From Puffinus mauretanicus (taxonomy: Eukaryota > Chordata > Aves > Procellariiformes > Procellariidae): a stretch of DNA of 64,000 nt. Location: NCBI GenBank assembly GCA_023333565.1, contig JAJKFH010003571.1:62001-126000 (forward strand), in the 5' to 3' direction. Below are positions 1 to 12,509 of this stretch, in pieces; the stretch's first letter is position 1, and each line of letters opens with the position of its first letter. A program made the position numbers and the translations under genes. Below the pieces are notes generated by a model, which saw nothing but the letters and a program-made list of their open reading frames with translations, did no database searches and was not told where the DNA came from.

Positions 1-818
1 GAGGCCATTTCCTCTCGTCCTATCACTAGTTACTTGGCAGAAGAGACCAACACCCACCTTGCTACAACCTCCTTTCAGGTAGTTGTAGAGTGCGAGGAGG
101 TCTCCCCTCAGCCTCCTCTTCTCCAGGCTAAACAACCCCCGTTCCCTCAGCCACTCCTCATAAGACTTGTGCTCCAGGCCCTTCACCAGCTTCGTTACCC
201 TCCTCTGGACACGCTCCAGCACCTCCATGTCCTTCTTGTAGTGAGGGGCCCAAAACTGAACACAGGATTCAAGGTGTGGCCTCACCAGTGCCGAGTACAG
301 GGGCACGATCACCTCCCTGCTCCTGCTGGCCACACTATTTCTGATACAGGCCAGGATGCCGTTGGCCTTCTTGGCCACCTTGGCACACTGCCGGCTCATG
401 TTCAGCCGGCTGTCGACCAGCACCCCCAGGTCCTTTTCCTCTGGGCAGCTTTCCAGCCACTCTTCCCCAAGCCTGTAGCGTTGCCTGGGGTTGTTGTGGC
501 CGAAGTGCAGGACCCGGGCACTTGGCCTTGTTGAACCTCATACAGTTGGCCTCGGCCCATCGATCCAGCCTGTCCAGGTCCCTCTGCAGAGCCTTCCTAC
601 CCTCCAGCAGATCAACACTCCCACCCAACTTGGTGTCGTCTGCAAACTTATTGAGGGAGCACTCGATCCCCTCGTCCAGATCATCGATAAAGATATTGAA
701 CAACACCGGCCCCAAAACTGAGCCCTGGGGAACACCGCTCGTGACCGGCCGCCAACTGGATTTAACTCCGTTGACCACAACTCTCTGGGCTCGGCCGTCC
801 AGCCAGTTTTTTACCCAG
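1..818 (-). mobile_element. CR1 LINE, 5'-truncated, reverse-transcriptase part and 3' ORF2 region
   Basis: Read on the minus strand, this is the C-terminal half of CR1 ORF2, the non-LTR retrotransposon polyprotein. The frame entering at about 818 holds the RT segment [15 protein letters not shown] (motif B region) and the catalytic FADDTK motif at 629-646. A single extra base in the C/G run at 513-518 breaks this frame just after NKAKC. Beyond it the other frame is open to position 1 and shows the CR1-typical [17 protein letters not shown] and [16 protein letters not shown] segments (here with WLRERGLF). The 3' UTR and terminal repeat lie off the left edge. The 5' end stops against LTR sequence at 818. 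One visible frameshift in 818 bp suggests a comparatively young copy. The family is certain; the subfamily is not. Confidence 0.95.
512..818 (-). pseudogene. CR1 ORF2 reverse transcriptase fragment with a frameshift
   Basis: This is the in-frame RT palm portion of the CR1 copy. It carries the [12 protein letters not shown] segment, the GVPQGS turn and FADDTKLGG with both catalytic aspartates, then the [18 protein letters not shown] thumb-side segment. A one-base insertion between 513 and 518 then throws the frame. The open frame on this strand starts inside the neighbouring LTR, so its first few residues are not CR1. The N-terminal endonuclease and most of the RT fingers are absent because of 5' truncation. 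The element cannot encode a working enzyme. Confidence 0.85.
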
Positions 819-959
819 CCTTGACTCTGTGTAAGCACTGCTCAGCAATAACGAAAACATCCCTGTATTATCAACACTGTTTTTAGCACAAATCCAAAAC
901 ATAGTTCCATACTAGCTACTATGGAAAAAACTAACTCTATCCCAGCAAAAACCAGCACA
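819..959 (-). mobile_element. Truncated avian ERV LTR (5' end of the family also seen at 12510, 19103, 28476, 53428)
   Basis: The reverse complement starts TGTGCTGGTTTTTGCTGG and matches the first ~140 bp of the LTR at 19103, including the stretch that reads TGAGCAGTGCTTACACAG there. The right end at 959 corresponds to the LTR 5' terminus, with TGTG in place of TGTC. At the left the LTR stops exactly where the CR1 5' end begins. The simplest reading is that CR1 inserted into this LTR in the same orientation, leaving the rest of the LTR beyond the left edge of the window. Confidence 0.85.
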
Positions 960-2683
960 AACATCAGTATAGTGGAAAACACCTAAGCAGAATCTGAACA
1001 CACATGCGCCAGACTTAATTAAAATGATGCAATTAAAACTATATCACTGGAGAAATGCCAAGCATTCATCTGGGACACTGATATCCCACTCCGAGACCCA
1101 TATGACATCTGGTGTCAGGCAGATGATCGAAAACTGTACTGCACTTAGGCAATGCGACACTAAAAGGAAATTGAAGCCATGTTCTACCACATTTGGGGAA
1201 CATGCCCATGTCTTTTAATATTCTTGTGCCTGTTACATAATCCAGCATATAAAATCTAGCAGACAGGACTTCAGATTATGGAGAAATGTACTGGTCTAAG
1301 TTTTACCTCCTGTCTGTCAGTAGCATGGTTAAAATAAACTGTGAATTGGTAGATTGGACATTAGAGAGAGTCTGCATAGCTCTATGAATTCAACACCAAG
1401 TACAGAAATGACTGTAGCCAAACAAAATGGCTATTTCTATACTACCTATTTATATAGGAAATGCATTTTTCTGAGTAGTCTAAAATCTGGAACTCTTTTG
1501 GTGCTATATCTTCAAAGTAATAGATTTGATAAAAATAATATATTTTAATCTTCATAACAAGATGAAGAAATCAATGGTCAAGCAGGAAGGTTTATCCTTC
1601 TTCAATACTCTTTTAATACACGTACTGTGTTAAGTTTACCATTAGCTTAATGCACACAGATCTAGGGTAAAAGTAGACAGTTCACTTCGAATACTGAGGA
1701 TTTAAATAACATATTTAATTATCTTTTTCCTAGTTAAGTACATTTCTATTATGAGCTATAATGCCTTCCTCCTTTAAACACAGAATAAAAGATACTTTTA
1801 AATTTTTGGCTTGCTACCCCTTGGTTTTCTGACTGAGAAGTCAGGCCACTGTGGTAAGGACAAGTCTAAGGTATTGCCCTCAGCTTCATTATTCTTCAGA
1901 ACTCTGAACTTCAAACCAAGTCTACAGTGTTGGAGCTTTGACAATTGCTCCTCTTCAGTGTCATAATCTGTAATAGGAAATGGGCTTTTTTAATGAATGA
2001 AATTATGCAGGCCATTAGTTCATAATTTAAGTAAAGAATATTATAGTTGAGAGATTAATGTGGCAAAAGAAACCTTTTTGTTGTAGCAGTGAATGCAGGA
2101 TTTCAATGAATAACAGAGTGATGTAGCTTATTCATCTCTTAGCAACCTTCCCATCTTATCTTTCTTTTTTATATCTTTTAGACAGAGGGCACTTTTTGCC
2201 CTCAAAGCTATTAATGTTGACACAAATATATGGATTCTTCCTACATAACTTTAATCAGATGAGAATATTAGTTTTATCTGCGTGTTGTTTTCAGAATATT
2301 TCCTAAGTAACAATTTCAAAACAAAAGAAAATTATTTTTAATGCATACATTCAGGTCATATATTGACTTAAAACCACATGAAATAAGTGAGATAGACATT
2401 GACGATCCTTTTCTCAAAATTTATCTTGCCATCTTCAACAACTTCTCACCACTATTCTAGAGTTACAGTCTAAAATTCACACAACTAGAATTTTTCCTTT
2501 AGATATTTCTCTTAATTCAGATTACCAGAAATTATTTAAGAATAGAGTTTTCCTTTGAATGCTTAAACAGAATCATTTGGATCTCCATCCAGTTTATACT
2601 GAAGTCAACAGAACATGTTGATTAGTATTTAGAGAGGATTTTCTGTTTTCTCTTCCTCTTCTTGGAGTTAAAGGTATATATTC

Positions 2684-2749
2684 ACATGTAGTCTTAATGG
2701 ATTCAGCTGTTACTTTACATTTAGTCTTAATAGAATTAGCTGCTATTTT
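2684..2749 (+). repeat. 33-bp imperfect tandem duplication, two units
   Basis: Two adjacent 33-bp units (2684-2716 and 2717-2749) share ACAT-TAGTCTTAAT and AGCTG, with a few substitutions between them. No function is apparent. It looks like a local replication-slippage or repair duplication that has aged. Confidence 0.75.
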
Positions 2750-5700
2750 ATCAAGGTACACATTCTCACTCTTGGCAAAGGAAAAGCATTTAATTATAAC
2801 AAACTAACTGTGGCTAAAGTTCTATCTATTCCAGTGGAAATCAGTTGTTGTTTCACCAGTAGAATTTATTGAAATTGGCATTTATATAGCCATCATCTGC
2901 CTTGGTGAAACACAGGAAAGTTGTGAGTAGGTACTGTCTCCCCATCCTACTGGTTGCTCCAGGAGGGCACAATTCCCTCCCCCTGCCTCCCTGAAGTAAA
3001 GGCTTACCCAGCTCTACCTTGTGTGACAGATCTCCTTCAGTACTTGAGGAAGAGCAACAGATACAGTGAGCAGGAATAGATGAAGGCTAACAGAGAAAGA
3101 ATGTCTATGTTTGCAGCAGCTGTGGGCAGTCATAGGGCTTGGTACCTTCTTGTAAAGTATGGTCATAGGGCCTCATGCTTTGAGTGGCCAAACAAGGAAA
3201 TCACGGCAGACAGCAAATGTTATGAAGTGCGTAAAGTAAGTAGAGAAGCAGACCCAAAGTGTTGTCAGACAGGTAAAAAGCCAAGATGATGAGAGTGGAC
3301 TTACAACTTAAATAATTTTTCCCACTTGGGAACTTGGTGTTCCTGAATGAGAAATACCAGTCCAGTCTGATGTTCCGCCACCAAGTACATATGTTAACCA
3401 CTGCCCAAGTGCCAGCATTATGCTTATATAGCCATGCAATGAGTCAGTTCAGTGAACTCCTTCATATGAAAATATATTTTAGGAAAATACATTATACCTT
3501 TCCAGGTGAATCCCTTTCTCAGTTTCAGTTCAGCTGTACTCTATATAGTACCAATATTAAAGGTGTGAATGTGCAGCTGCAGTTAAGAGCAAGAAAGGTA
3601 CCATTCCATCAGCAGTGACCTGCAATTATATTGGCCTGAAATGATCAGGAAACTTCAGTTTATGCATGGGCTCTTCTACCTTTCTTCTTGCCTTGGCTGC
3701 ATATTCTCAGCCTCTGCCTTGCACAAGTGCTGTGGGTGTGATAAGTAAAATTGACAGTCCCCTACCACCAAAAGATAAGGTTTATTTTTCCATTGTCCCC
3801 TTTCTCTGTGATCCCCATGGTATAATTCCTCAAACTCCTCTCATGCTTCTCAGCACCTTCTGTGATGTAAAATCACTTATGAAACCCAAGAGGAATAAAA
3901 GAAAAAAAAAATAATTCCACTATGAGCTCAAATGAACAGCAGAATAAATAAAAGGAAAGTGAGACTGGAGTAAAGGAAGTGGTAACTCCCTCTTTCGAGA
4001 GCAGCTTCAGACTATCAAACTGACTTAGTCATTTGTGATCTCATCTAAAAGACTCCTTTCCTACCCCGCTCCCCAAGAGAGTACTATCAGCCTTCGAGCA
4101 TGTGTAGGTCTCTGAATAGCAGCTGTCATATCAATGTAAAATCTGCAGCATACAATTGTACTAAAAAACTATTCTGCATAAGTGAAATCTGAACGAAATC
4201 TATTGTTAACATTTCATCAGCACTTACTTTTCTCTTCAAGGATTTCATTTTTCTAAGTATCCTGGAATGTGATTACTAAAGTGGGAACACTTTTTTTTAC
4301 ACAAAGCCTCCACTTTCTGAAGGAATAGTTATTCTGACTTCAGCAGCAAAACAACTTTGAGAAATTTCAACCCCCTTCACTTCCCTATCTTATCATTCCT
4401 GTACCACTGATGTAATTTACCACCTCTTCAGCTGTGCTAACACAGCAGTTTGTCTGGCTGTGCTGGTGAACCAGAAGACTGAAACAATCTAGATTAAAAG
4501 TAGCCCTCTGAAACAAAGGATCATTTTTAATCCAGGCCATTGCTGTCATCTGCTTCTAATACTGACTTGTAAGCAGTTGTCTCAGCATAATGTCAGGGGT
4601 AGAGAGTTGTGGTGTGGAGTTGGAGAATTACTAAGGATGGCTTCACTCCATAGATCAATGTATTATGTAGGTTTCTTAAATATTCTTAAATATGTCTACA
4701 ATAGGACTGAGATCAAAACTTCTGAATTGAGGTATCTTCATGGGTACTAGGTGTATAAACTCTAGGACAGTTAATGGAGAGAAAGTCAATACATGTACAG
4801 AGTGATTCAGCTGACTTCAGCCAGAATAGATACCCTAAGGCATCTATATCCATTGGATACCTATGTTTAGGCAAATGAAGTGAACCCTAGGAGCCTACCT
4901 TAGGGAGAACTACATTGGTGTCCAGCTCTACTAATTGTGTTGACTAGCCCTCCATTGGCAAATGGGAGCTTAGACAGCTACCATGTACGTGGAGACCTAT
5001 GCTGCAGATGTACATTTAATTTTGTACTCTTGAACTGAATCCTAATCCTAAAATTTTATGTTCTCACAATAGGTCTTAGGTTCTGTGCCCATTCGTTGGT
5101 GTATCTTACTATTTGAGACCTCCTATGGCATCCAGGCTGCCTGGGAGTGGTAGATACGAAATTCAGCCTGTGGCCAGACAGGATATTTGAATAGCACTAC
5201 ACATCAGTGTTCAGAAGCAAAGGCCTAAGCCCTTAATTATTGGCAGACATGTCTCATATGTTCATAGACATTTCTATAATAGCACTGCCGCTGTGTGTAG
5301 TCTTCTACCCTATGTCACCTCTTAGTTCTGCCAGGAGGATTCATTGTGGATTTCCCTGCTGAATAGACCTTTAGGCCAGTTGCAGTCTTTCTCTTAACTG
5401 GTTTCCCCGTGACCCCAAAGGCAACTGACAGAAGTATTGACAGAAGTGATGTGATGATACACGGAGGCACTCAGCAACTGGACAAGGAAGGGACAGAAAT
5501 GGAGAGAGCAGAAACTTAAGCCACTATTACACCAGAAAACATTCCAGAAAAAGCAAATTTTCTACATATTTAACAAAATCAAATCAAAATAACAGAATAT
5601 CCTGAAAACTCTGTAATGTTTAATACGTGAACAGCATGCTTCACTACAGAACATGCCAACTAGTTAGGGTTTCCTGCTTTAAGACTAATCGATAAAGCAT

Positions 5701-7134
5701 GTGCATACTTAACTAATGCTTAGCGAATGTAACATTACATTTAAAATTGTATGTAGTCTTTTCTCTTCACTTTGTATATTAATTTATTCAAGAAAGAAAC
5801 ATACAAGAGGATGGTAAATAATGAAAAATATATTCTATGTTTCTAATACCTTAAAAAATATGTACTTCACTAAGGCTTCCTGAAATACAAGTTGGAAATT
5901 AATTTGGATCTAAATATTTCACTGTAGCTTATATATGACATTCTTGTGAAAATGACTTGTCCATTCTATGTTGTTAACAGTTTCTTACACAGTCATCATG
6001 AATGAAAAATGAAGATGAGAATCTGAAAAGATCTATAATTAGACTAACGTGGTTGGTTTTGTACATAACTTTTAGAGTAGAATGCGGTGCGCTGTGTAGG
6101 AACAAGTCTTTCAGGTTTTGCCTTTAGATTCAATGTTGCCAAAATGGAAAATTCAGATTTCTGTATATTTTGATTGATTTTGCATTCATTTGAAAACATC
6201 GGTTTTTAACACTTATTTGAAGGACCTTATTTAAAACCTACTTCGAATTTTAAACTAAGTTGATTTTTCTAAGCGTAAGGCTTCTAATACCAAAAGTCAG
6301 CTTGGAAATAGGGTTTTCTTCCATTGTAATAGAGCTAAGAAAACCAGAGAGCAATATGAATCTCTCATTTAAAGCCAGAATAATGAGTGCCTCTAGTTAC
6401 TTCTTGGATGTTAAAAAAATTCTTTTTTAAAGCTTCTTGAGGTATACAGTTTCTACAAGCAGAAAAAGGGTATGTTTTTCTTTTAAATATTTTCTTCTCA
6501 ATCTTTTATCTGGAAAAAAAAGGAGGAGGCGATTGAGTTGTTTGGGAGACTGAGGAGTTGTTATTTATTTGTAGAATATTTTAGATGTGATTCAGACAGC
6601 AAAAACTTCACAACTGTCTTTCCATTATGCCTAACCTAGAGATTCCTCAAAAAAGCGTTTTGCAGCTGTACCAATGTTGATTTGGGGTCAAGGGAGTGAA
6701 AAGACTACAAGGTCAATGGCACTGAGCTACAAAGGGTAAGTGGGATGTCAGGATGTAGGGGACATATGAATTCAATTGAAAGAGCTTTTGAGAAGGGCTT
6801 TATTTGTTTAACATTCAGTGGCATTAAATGCATAAGGTCAAGGAATGGGACAGTCTGCAGACTAAGATGCTTGACTGGATGAGTAAATTTGAAAAGGAAT
6901 AGGGCTGGAAGGTCTCAACAATCTGCAGAAGCCCAGACGTGGAAGCTTCTCTTTTTTGCCTCTCCTCCCTTCTTAATTATTCTCATCCTTCCCCACCTTT
7001 TTAGGGTACAAAGTCTTCACCTCAATTTCGCATCTGCTGAGTACTTACATGTCCTCATCAAGGTCACTTATTTCTGTCCATGACTCTCCACAAGAATTAC
7101 CTCCTTCTACTCCTCCTTTTCCAATCCCCTTATC

Positions 7135-7156
7135 ATTGGATTGAATTCAATCCAAT
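7135..7156. repeat. 22-bp perfect palindrome
   Basis: The half-site ATTGGATTGAA is followed directly by its exact reverse complement, with no spacer. The centre is GAATTC, and CCAAT-box-like words (ATTGG / CCAAT) lie at both edges. A perfect 11-bp arm is unlikely by chance at any given site. It could be a dimeric binding site, a cruciform-prone remnant or chance. Confidence 0.9.
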
Positions 7157-7251
7157 TCAGAGAACTAAAAAAGAAAGTCGTCTAGTCATAGATACCCTGA
7201 TATCTCTTGGATCCCAGTCTCCCTATAGAGTGTATGAATGAGATCACGCAT

Positions 7252-7303
7252 ATCATTTTGGGGTCAGATAAATGGCTACCTACACTATTTTAACATGGTA
7301 TGT
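7252..7303 (+). repeat. Dispersed repeat, copy A of a pair
   Basis: This 52-bp stretch matches 11108-11159 at 47 of 52 positions in the same orientation. The first 28 bases are identical (starting ATCATTTTGGGGTCAGATAA). The similarity fades on both sides. The parent element is not recognised; an old SINE, DNA-transposon or LTR core is likely. Confidence 0.8.
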
Positions 7304-9466
7304 GTATACTGTGCAGGGGACCATGAGAGAAGATCTGTTTAAGACAGAATGATGAGCACTGTATGGACAGTGTCTTGGGTCTGAAAAATAGTCTGAATTA
7401 AAAATAACAGTTCTGCACCCAAACTAATGACTTCCTATTTCAGGCTCATTTAACAGCAACCTGGGAACCCTGTCCTTCGGTGCAGAGTTGCCCATAGATG
7501 TCTACAAGTGAAGCACACAAAAAATAACATAAAGAGAACTTTGTCTCACAAGATGACAGAAATGCTTGGAAACTTCTATGCATTCATCCCCTTAAAACAT
7601 CACTTACCTCAACATGGCTATGACAGATTCTTTCCTCCAGAGCTTTTACAGCTGCAGATGCAGACACTGTTTTCTTCATGTAGTTATTCTGGCATTTCTG
7701 TTGCATGTAGAACACAGGCATGTTTTTCACAATGCTTCTACCTTCCTGACCCAAAGACACCTTCTTTGGTAGAGTCTGCAAAGTGGGAAATAAATCCAAA
7801 CATACTTAGCCCTACACAACCCAAAGTATAAACTATTAGTTATTTTTCTGTAGCAGCATCTTATCTCTTCTATCAAATTTAATTTGTCTTTGCAAATCTG
7901 GAGGAAACAGACAGAGTGGGATTTGAAACAGTTCTCAAGGGAACAGGGAGGAAGGGGTGTCTTTGGACAGAAAATGGCTGTTGAAGAACCCTGCATAAAG
8001 AATAGACAGAAAAGCCTGCAGTTCTTTGGACAAAACTGCTCATGACACATTTATGATACAAATCATACATTCTCTGTGACACTGCCCACCATCACTTCCC
8101 ACAGACATCAGCAATCTCTATTGTGCACACAGTCTGAGAAGGTCCTAATCCCTTTGCCTTAGAAGCCTCTTAGAACGCCTGTCGCTCTCAGCAGTTAAGC
8201 ATGGGCTTTTTTGGCTCTTAGAGATACTCAGTAGGATGCACTGTGTGCATATCACACTTGAAAGCATATTACTATATACTGAATTCCTTTTTATGTGCTT
8301 TATGAGAAAGGATGCTGTTAGATCTTGTATTAGGTGAGGCTGTACAGGCAAAATACAAAGGAGAACCGATGGGTTCTGATTGGAATTCTTTCTGATGACA
8401 GCAATGTTCCCTGGATTTTGGGATAAGCAGTAAGAGAAGGACTCATTTGGCTAAATGACACCATAAATTGCCAACAACTAGGCTAGTTATTCTACACTCC
8501 TTTGACAGCCAGTGTTGAGTAACAGTCATTTTTAGAACACAATCCATCGCATTGTAAAGTAGATATTTCAGATGTCTGCTACAATTAAGATAAATTGCAT
8601 CCTAACATTCTAGGAGTTAATGCTATCTTAGACTTGGCTTTGGTTACAAGGAAAGAAATTTCAGAAGAGCTAGTTAGGAAAAATAACCTTGGAAGCAGTA
8701 ATCACAAATTTAAATTAAATAGTCTGTAATTAAGGCACTCCATTTCAAGAGGGATGACTTTGAGCTATTTATTAAATTCAGTGTAAATGAAAAATAAAGG
8801 ACAAGAACACAGTGAAAGTTTGGAACTTCCTTTAAGGTGCTGTGGAACTTCTAAAATTACAAGGGGAAACACTGCATGAAAGGACTTCATACTGTGTGTC
8901 CAATATTTCAGAAAAAATACAGGGAATAAACAGAAAACAAAGAAGTTAAAGAACTGGGGATTCAACAGGAAAAATAATTTCTTTCTATAAAATAAAATAA
9001 AATAGGTGCCAAAACTCGACCTAATTCAGCTCTTATAAAATAAATCAAAACAAATAGTAAAGGGTTATTCACTAAAAAGTGCAAAAGACAACAAAACAAG
9101 TAGAATGGAGTCATGATTTAAAATAATGTAGGTATGATCTACTAGACAAGTGACTGATGTGCATCAGTTTTCAATTTGGCTCATAATATTGGCTACAGAG
9201 GAGAAGACAGAACAGCTACAGACAGTGAAAGAAAGTAACTTAAACTAAGGGAATACGAAATTTGATAATGAAAGAATAATAAAAAAATTGTGGAAGGGCA
9301 ATCATGACTGGAGCTATATGCTCACATTTTTCCACTCTTTAGAAAAGACAGAAATAAAAGTAAAAAGGAATTGCAAACTGTAGCCAAGGAAGGAGATTTT
9401 ATTTTTAAAGAAGAGCTTTAGAAGTAGCATGGATTAATCAATATTAGTCTGGATAAAAATGACTTT

Positions 9467-9477
9467 GGGGGGGGGGG
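9467..9477 (+). repeat. Poly-G run of 11
   Basis: An uninterrupted run of eleven G's lies in otherwise A-rich DNA. It is a simple mononucleotide repeat and probably polymorphic. Confidence 0.9.
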
Positions 9478-10358
9478 AAATAATTACTTATTTTGGTAAG
9501 CTAATTTTTTTTATAGTGTTACTATAAAGAACAATAAACTTTATTTGAAATTATGGTAAACTATACCCTACAGGGTGTAAACAGGAAAACAGTAATGGTA
9601 GGGGCATACCTGTAAGTGACAGTCACAACTGCAGTTACACAATTTGGTGCCTAGATTTTGGTTATGTGCCCAGACTGAATACCCCCTCCCATGTTTCAGC
9701 TCCTCTCCGTTTTTTCCTTCACACTGTCCCCTCTTAATCCTTCCCATCCACTCTTTCTGGTCAGCAACACCAACAGCAACTGTATTTTAAATACAACTGC
9801 TTAATCCATGCTGTTGGTCTGATGATAGACACCAAATTTCTCCACCAAATAAAACTGAACAAACAAAAAGGAAATTGGAGTTGATCTATCATGCACTGCC
9901 TGAAAGAGTTTTCACCCCTGACTTCCACTGTGCAGTAAGGTGTTTGGAAACCAGTTTGACAGCTGAACTGAGCTGTTCAGCCACGAAGCCCAACCTATCA
10001 TGGAACTTGCCTTTAGCCATTTATACTTTGACATCTGTATTTAGCAAAGCATTAAACAGAAGCTTATGCCCCATTAGTATCAGTGCCTGAGTTGATACAG
10101 GTGTTTAAGTGTTATCTTGGACTGAGATGCTTCTCTGAACTGTGGTGTTTACACAGAGTCCTGCAAACCTCTTGGTATAAAGTGCTGATTATCCTCAGTT
10201 CTTTCTTTTCCAAAGAAACTGAGGTGATTTAACTCTGTGTAAGGAATGAGTGCTTGGAGCACTCCTGATCCACTAAAGTCAGTAATCAAACAATCCACTG
10301 TCTTGGCTTTACAAACCTTTTTGACATATTAGCCCTAAATCTGTAATCATCTATGCTT

Positions 10359-10392
10359 TATATCTATGTATATATCTATGTATATATCTATG
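10359..10392 (+). repeat. 12-bp tandem repeat (TATATCTATGTA), about 2.8 copies
   Basis: TATATCTATGTA is repeated almost perfectly. It is a small AT-rich minisatellite with no sign of function. Confidence 0.85.
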
Positions 10393-11107
10393 CTTTTCTG
10401 TATTAGCATGGTATAGTCTGGTTATTTATAAATAGGCTCTGTTTGTTGGGAAGAATTGCTTATGGCTGTGAAAGATGGCAGAACTGAGGACTAGATCCCC
10501 AAAGCTGTTCGAAGTAACTATTATTTCTCTGTCACACACTTCTAAAAGTATTAAGAAGCTCATGGATGCAGATTAGCCACAAAGTATTGAGAGGTTTTTA
10601 TTTTAATGTACAATTAAGTAGTCAAATGAAGTTACTTAGCAAGTGGCTGGTTGAAATCTGCCAGTTACTTTAAGAATTCTTTTAATAGAGCAAGAAATTC
10701 CTTCTAGGAGGACTCAGGGCATTGTTGTTACCCAGCTATAGTTAGGAATCAAAACAGTGTCATAAAGACAAGAACTAGAATTGTGTGCTCAAAAAGGGAT
10801 AGCCCTTTGCAGTGTACCAGAAAAGGCCTTGAGGTAGTTTTAAACTAAGCTCTCAAGGAATGCTCTGGCAAATGACCTGACAGTGGTCATGATTTATTCG
10901 TATTTTCTTAGATATTTCTTTTGAGTCATAAGAACAGATTATAACCCAGTTTATCTGTGATATCAGACCACTAACTCCAGGAAGTAACAAGTGATACATC
11001 TTCTGGGCAGAGTTCTTTAAAATGCTATTCCTAACAATTTACTGGCCTCAGAAAGCTCACTGCTTTGTCATATTTACCACTTTATCATATTAAAGCCTTT
11101 CACACAC

Positions 11108-11159
11108 ATCATTTTGGGGTCAGATAAATGGCTACATACAGTATTATAGTATGGTATGT
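11108..11159 (+). repeat. Dispersed repeat, copy B of a pair
   Basis: This is the partner of the copy at 7252-7303, 3,856 bp downstream in the same orientation, with five substitutions in 52 bp. The flanks differ, so this is not a simple segmental duplication of a longer block. Confidence 0.8.
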
Positions 11160-11570
11160 CAATTCCATGTACAGATCACTGCAAAACTGTATTTTAATGT
11201 GGAATACTCCGAGATAAGAGGAGTGATATTTAATGAGTGTTTTATATTTCCACTTTACAGAGATTTTAAATGTTTGGCAGCACAGTTGGTGAAATCAATA
11301 CGACAACAATGTCTGAAAAGGATGGCTCATGAATTATCATTTCACCCACAGACAGAGTGCTGCTAACAGAGATAGAGTTGAAAGAAGCTGAACTGAAGGA
11401 CTAAAGGAGTTAGTTTTCCTTTTATCAACAAGGTATTTTCTTGAATATTGTATTCATTTAAAGTGTAAATTAGCCAGATGTTCAAAATGGTTTTATTGAT
11501 TTTTCTGGAGGAAGTATTGGTTTTGTTCAATTTATAAGGAAAAGTCCAAGCCCTGGATCTACTGGGATGC

Positions 11571-11594
11571 CTGATAAACAGACTGATAAACAGA
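11571..11594 (+). repeat. Perfect 12-bp tandem duplication
   Basis: CTGATAAACAGA occurs twice back to back with no mismatch. Confidence 0.9.
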
Positions 11595-12509
11595 TAGGTA
11601 GCTGATAGAAGGATGCAAGAAAGGCATTGTTCCAGAAACAGTAGTCTTGGTGGCAATCAGCACTTTATGAATAAGTGAGTTCTGTGCCCTGTGGAGACTA
11701 GTATCAGTTATTGCAGTGCAACACATGTTGACTTGTTAAGTCAGTGGGACACATCTCTCTTAACTCTAGGAGTCTGAATGTTTACCTCTAAAAAATTCTC
11801 TGGATTACATATGTAGTCAATGAAAAGAGCAAGACAGGACCACCTATAAAAGGTAATTAGATACCATTATTTTAGACACATATTTTAAGATAGAGTGTAT
11901 CTCCTTAGGGTGTCTCCCTTTCTCCACTGACCATAAAGGTGAAGTGTAGGGATGACAGTCACGTCTTTTAACTTCATCTGTGTAAAAATTAGCATTCTAG
12001 GGCTTATTTTTCTCTATTGCCTCCAAAGACCTCTAGGTTGAGATATTTGCACTGAAGACATATGAATTTAGGTGAGATGAAATCCACCCCAATGGCTCTA
12101 TATCAGGAACTTTTTCTCACATATAACACTCCAAGCAGTTTTCCCTCCTTCCTGGCTCTGATAAATTTCACAGATTTGAAGAAACCTGCTAATACTAGTT
12201 CCATCACACTACCTAAAACACAATTATGCCAACACTTAACAAGAGATTCCCAAGCAAGGATCTAGTCTACCTATAGAAACATGTGACTTGAGACTCCATT
12301 TATGCACACAATAAAATAAGTGCATCATCTCTTATTATTATCAGTAGCTGGAGAGAGAAAATCTTTCTTTGGAGGCATAGCCTTATTTCTTTCCACTGAC
12401 TATCCATAGATAGCTTAGGCACTTATTTAAGGCTGGTTTACTAGAGAAGGGCTCCATCTTGTCAATCTTTATTTATTTAAAAGTTAGTTAGTTACTTACT
12501 CTAAGTTAT

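Larger units (their letters stand above)
960..12504. other. Mostly single-copy AT-rich non-coding sequence
   Basis: No exon, RNA gene or recognisable recent transposon was found apart from the small repeats listed separately (2684, 7135, 7252, 9467, 10359, 11108, 11571). Short open frames near 3080-3910, 7508-8080 and 11151-11656 lack any recognisable domain, and some overlap each other on opposite strands. The part around 4820-5300 has a degraded, repeat-like texture (TAGGCA, CCTAGG and TTAGGT words) that may be a very old element I cannot name. A short AAAAT run sits at about 8987-9004. Confidence 0.6.

Noticed and set aside
34..838. Plus-strand open frames across the first 840 bp
   Set aside because: Antisense shadows of CR1 ORF2.
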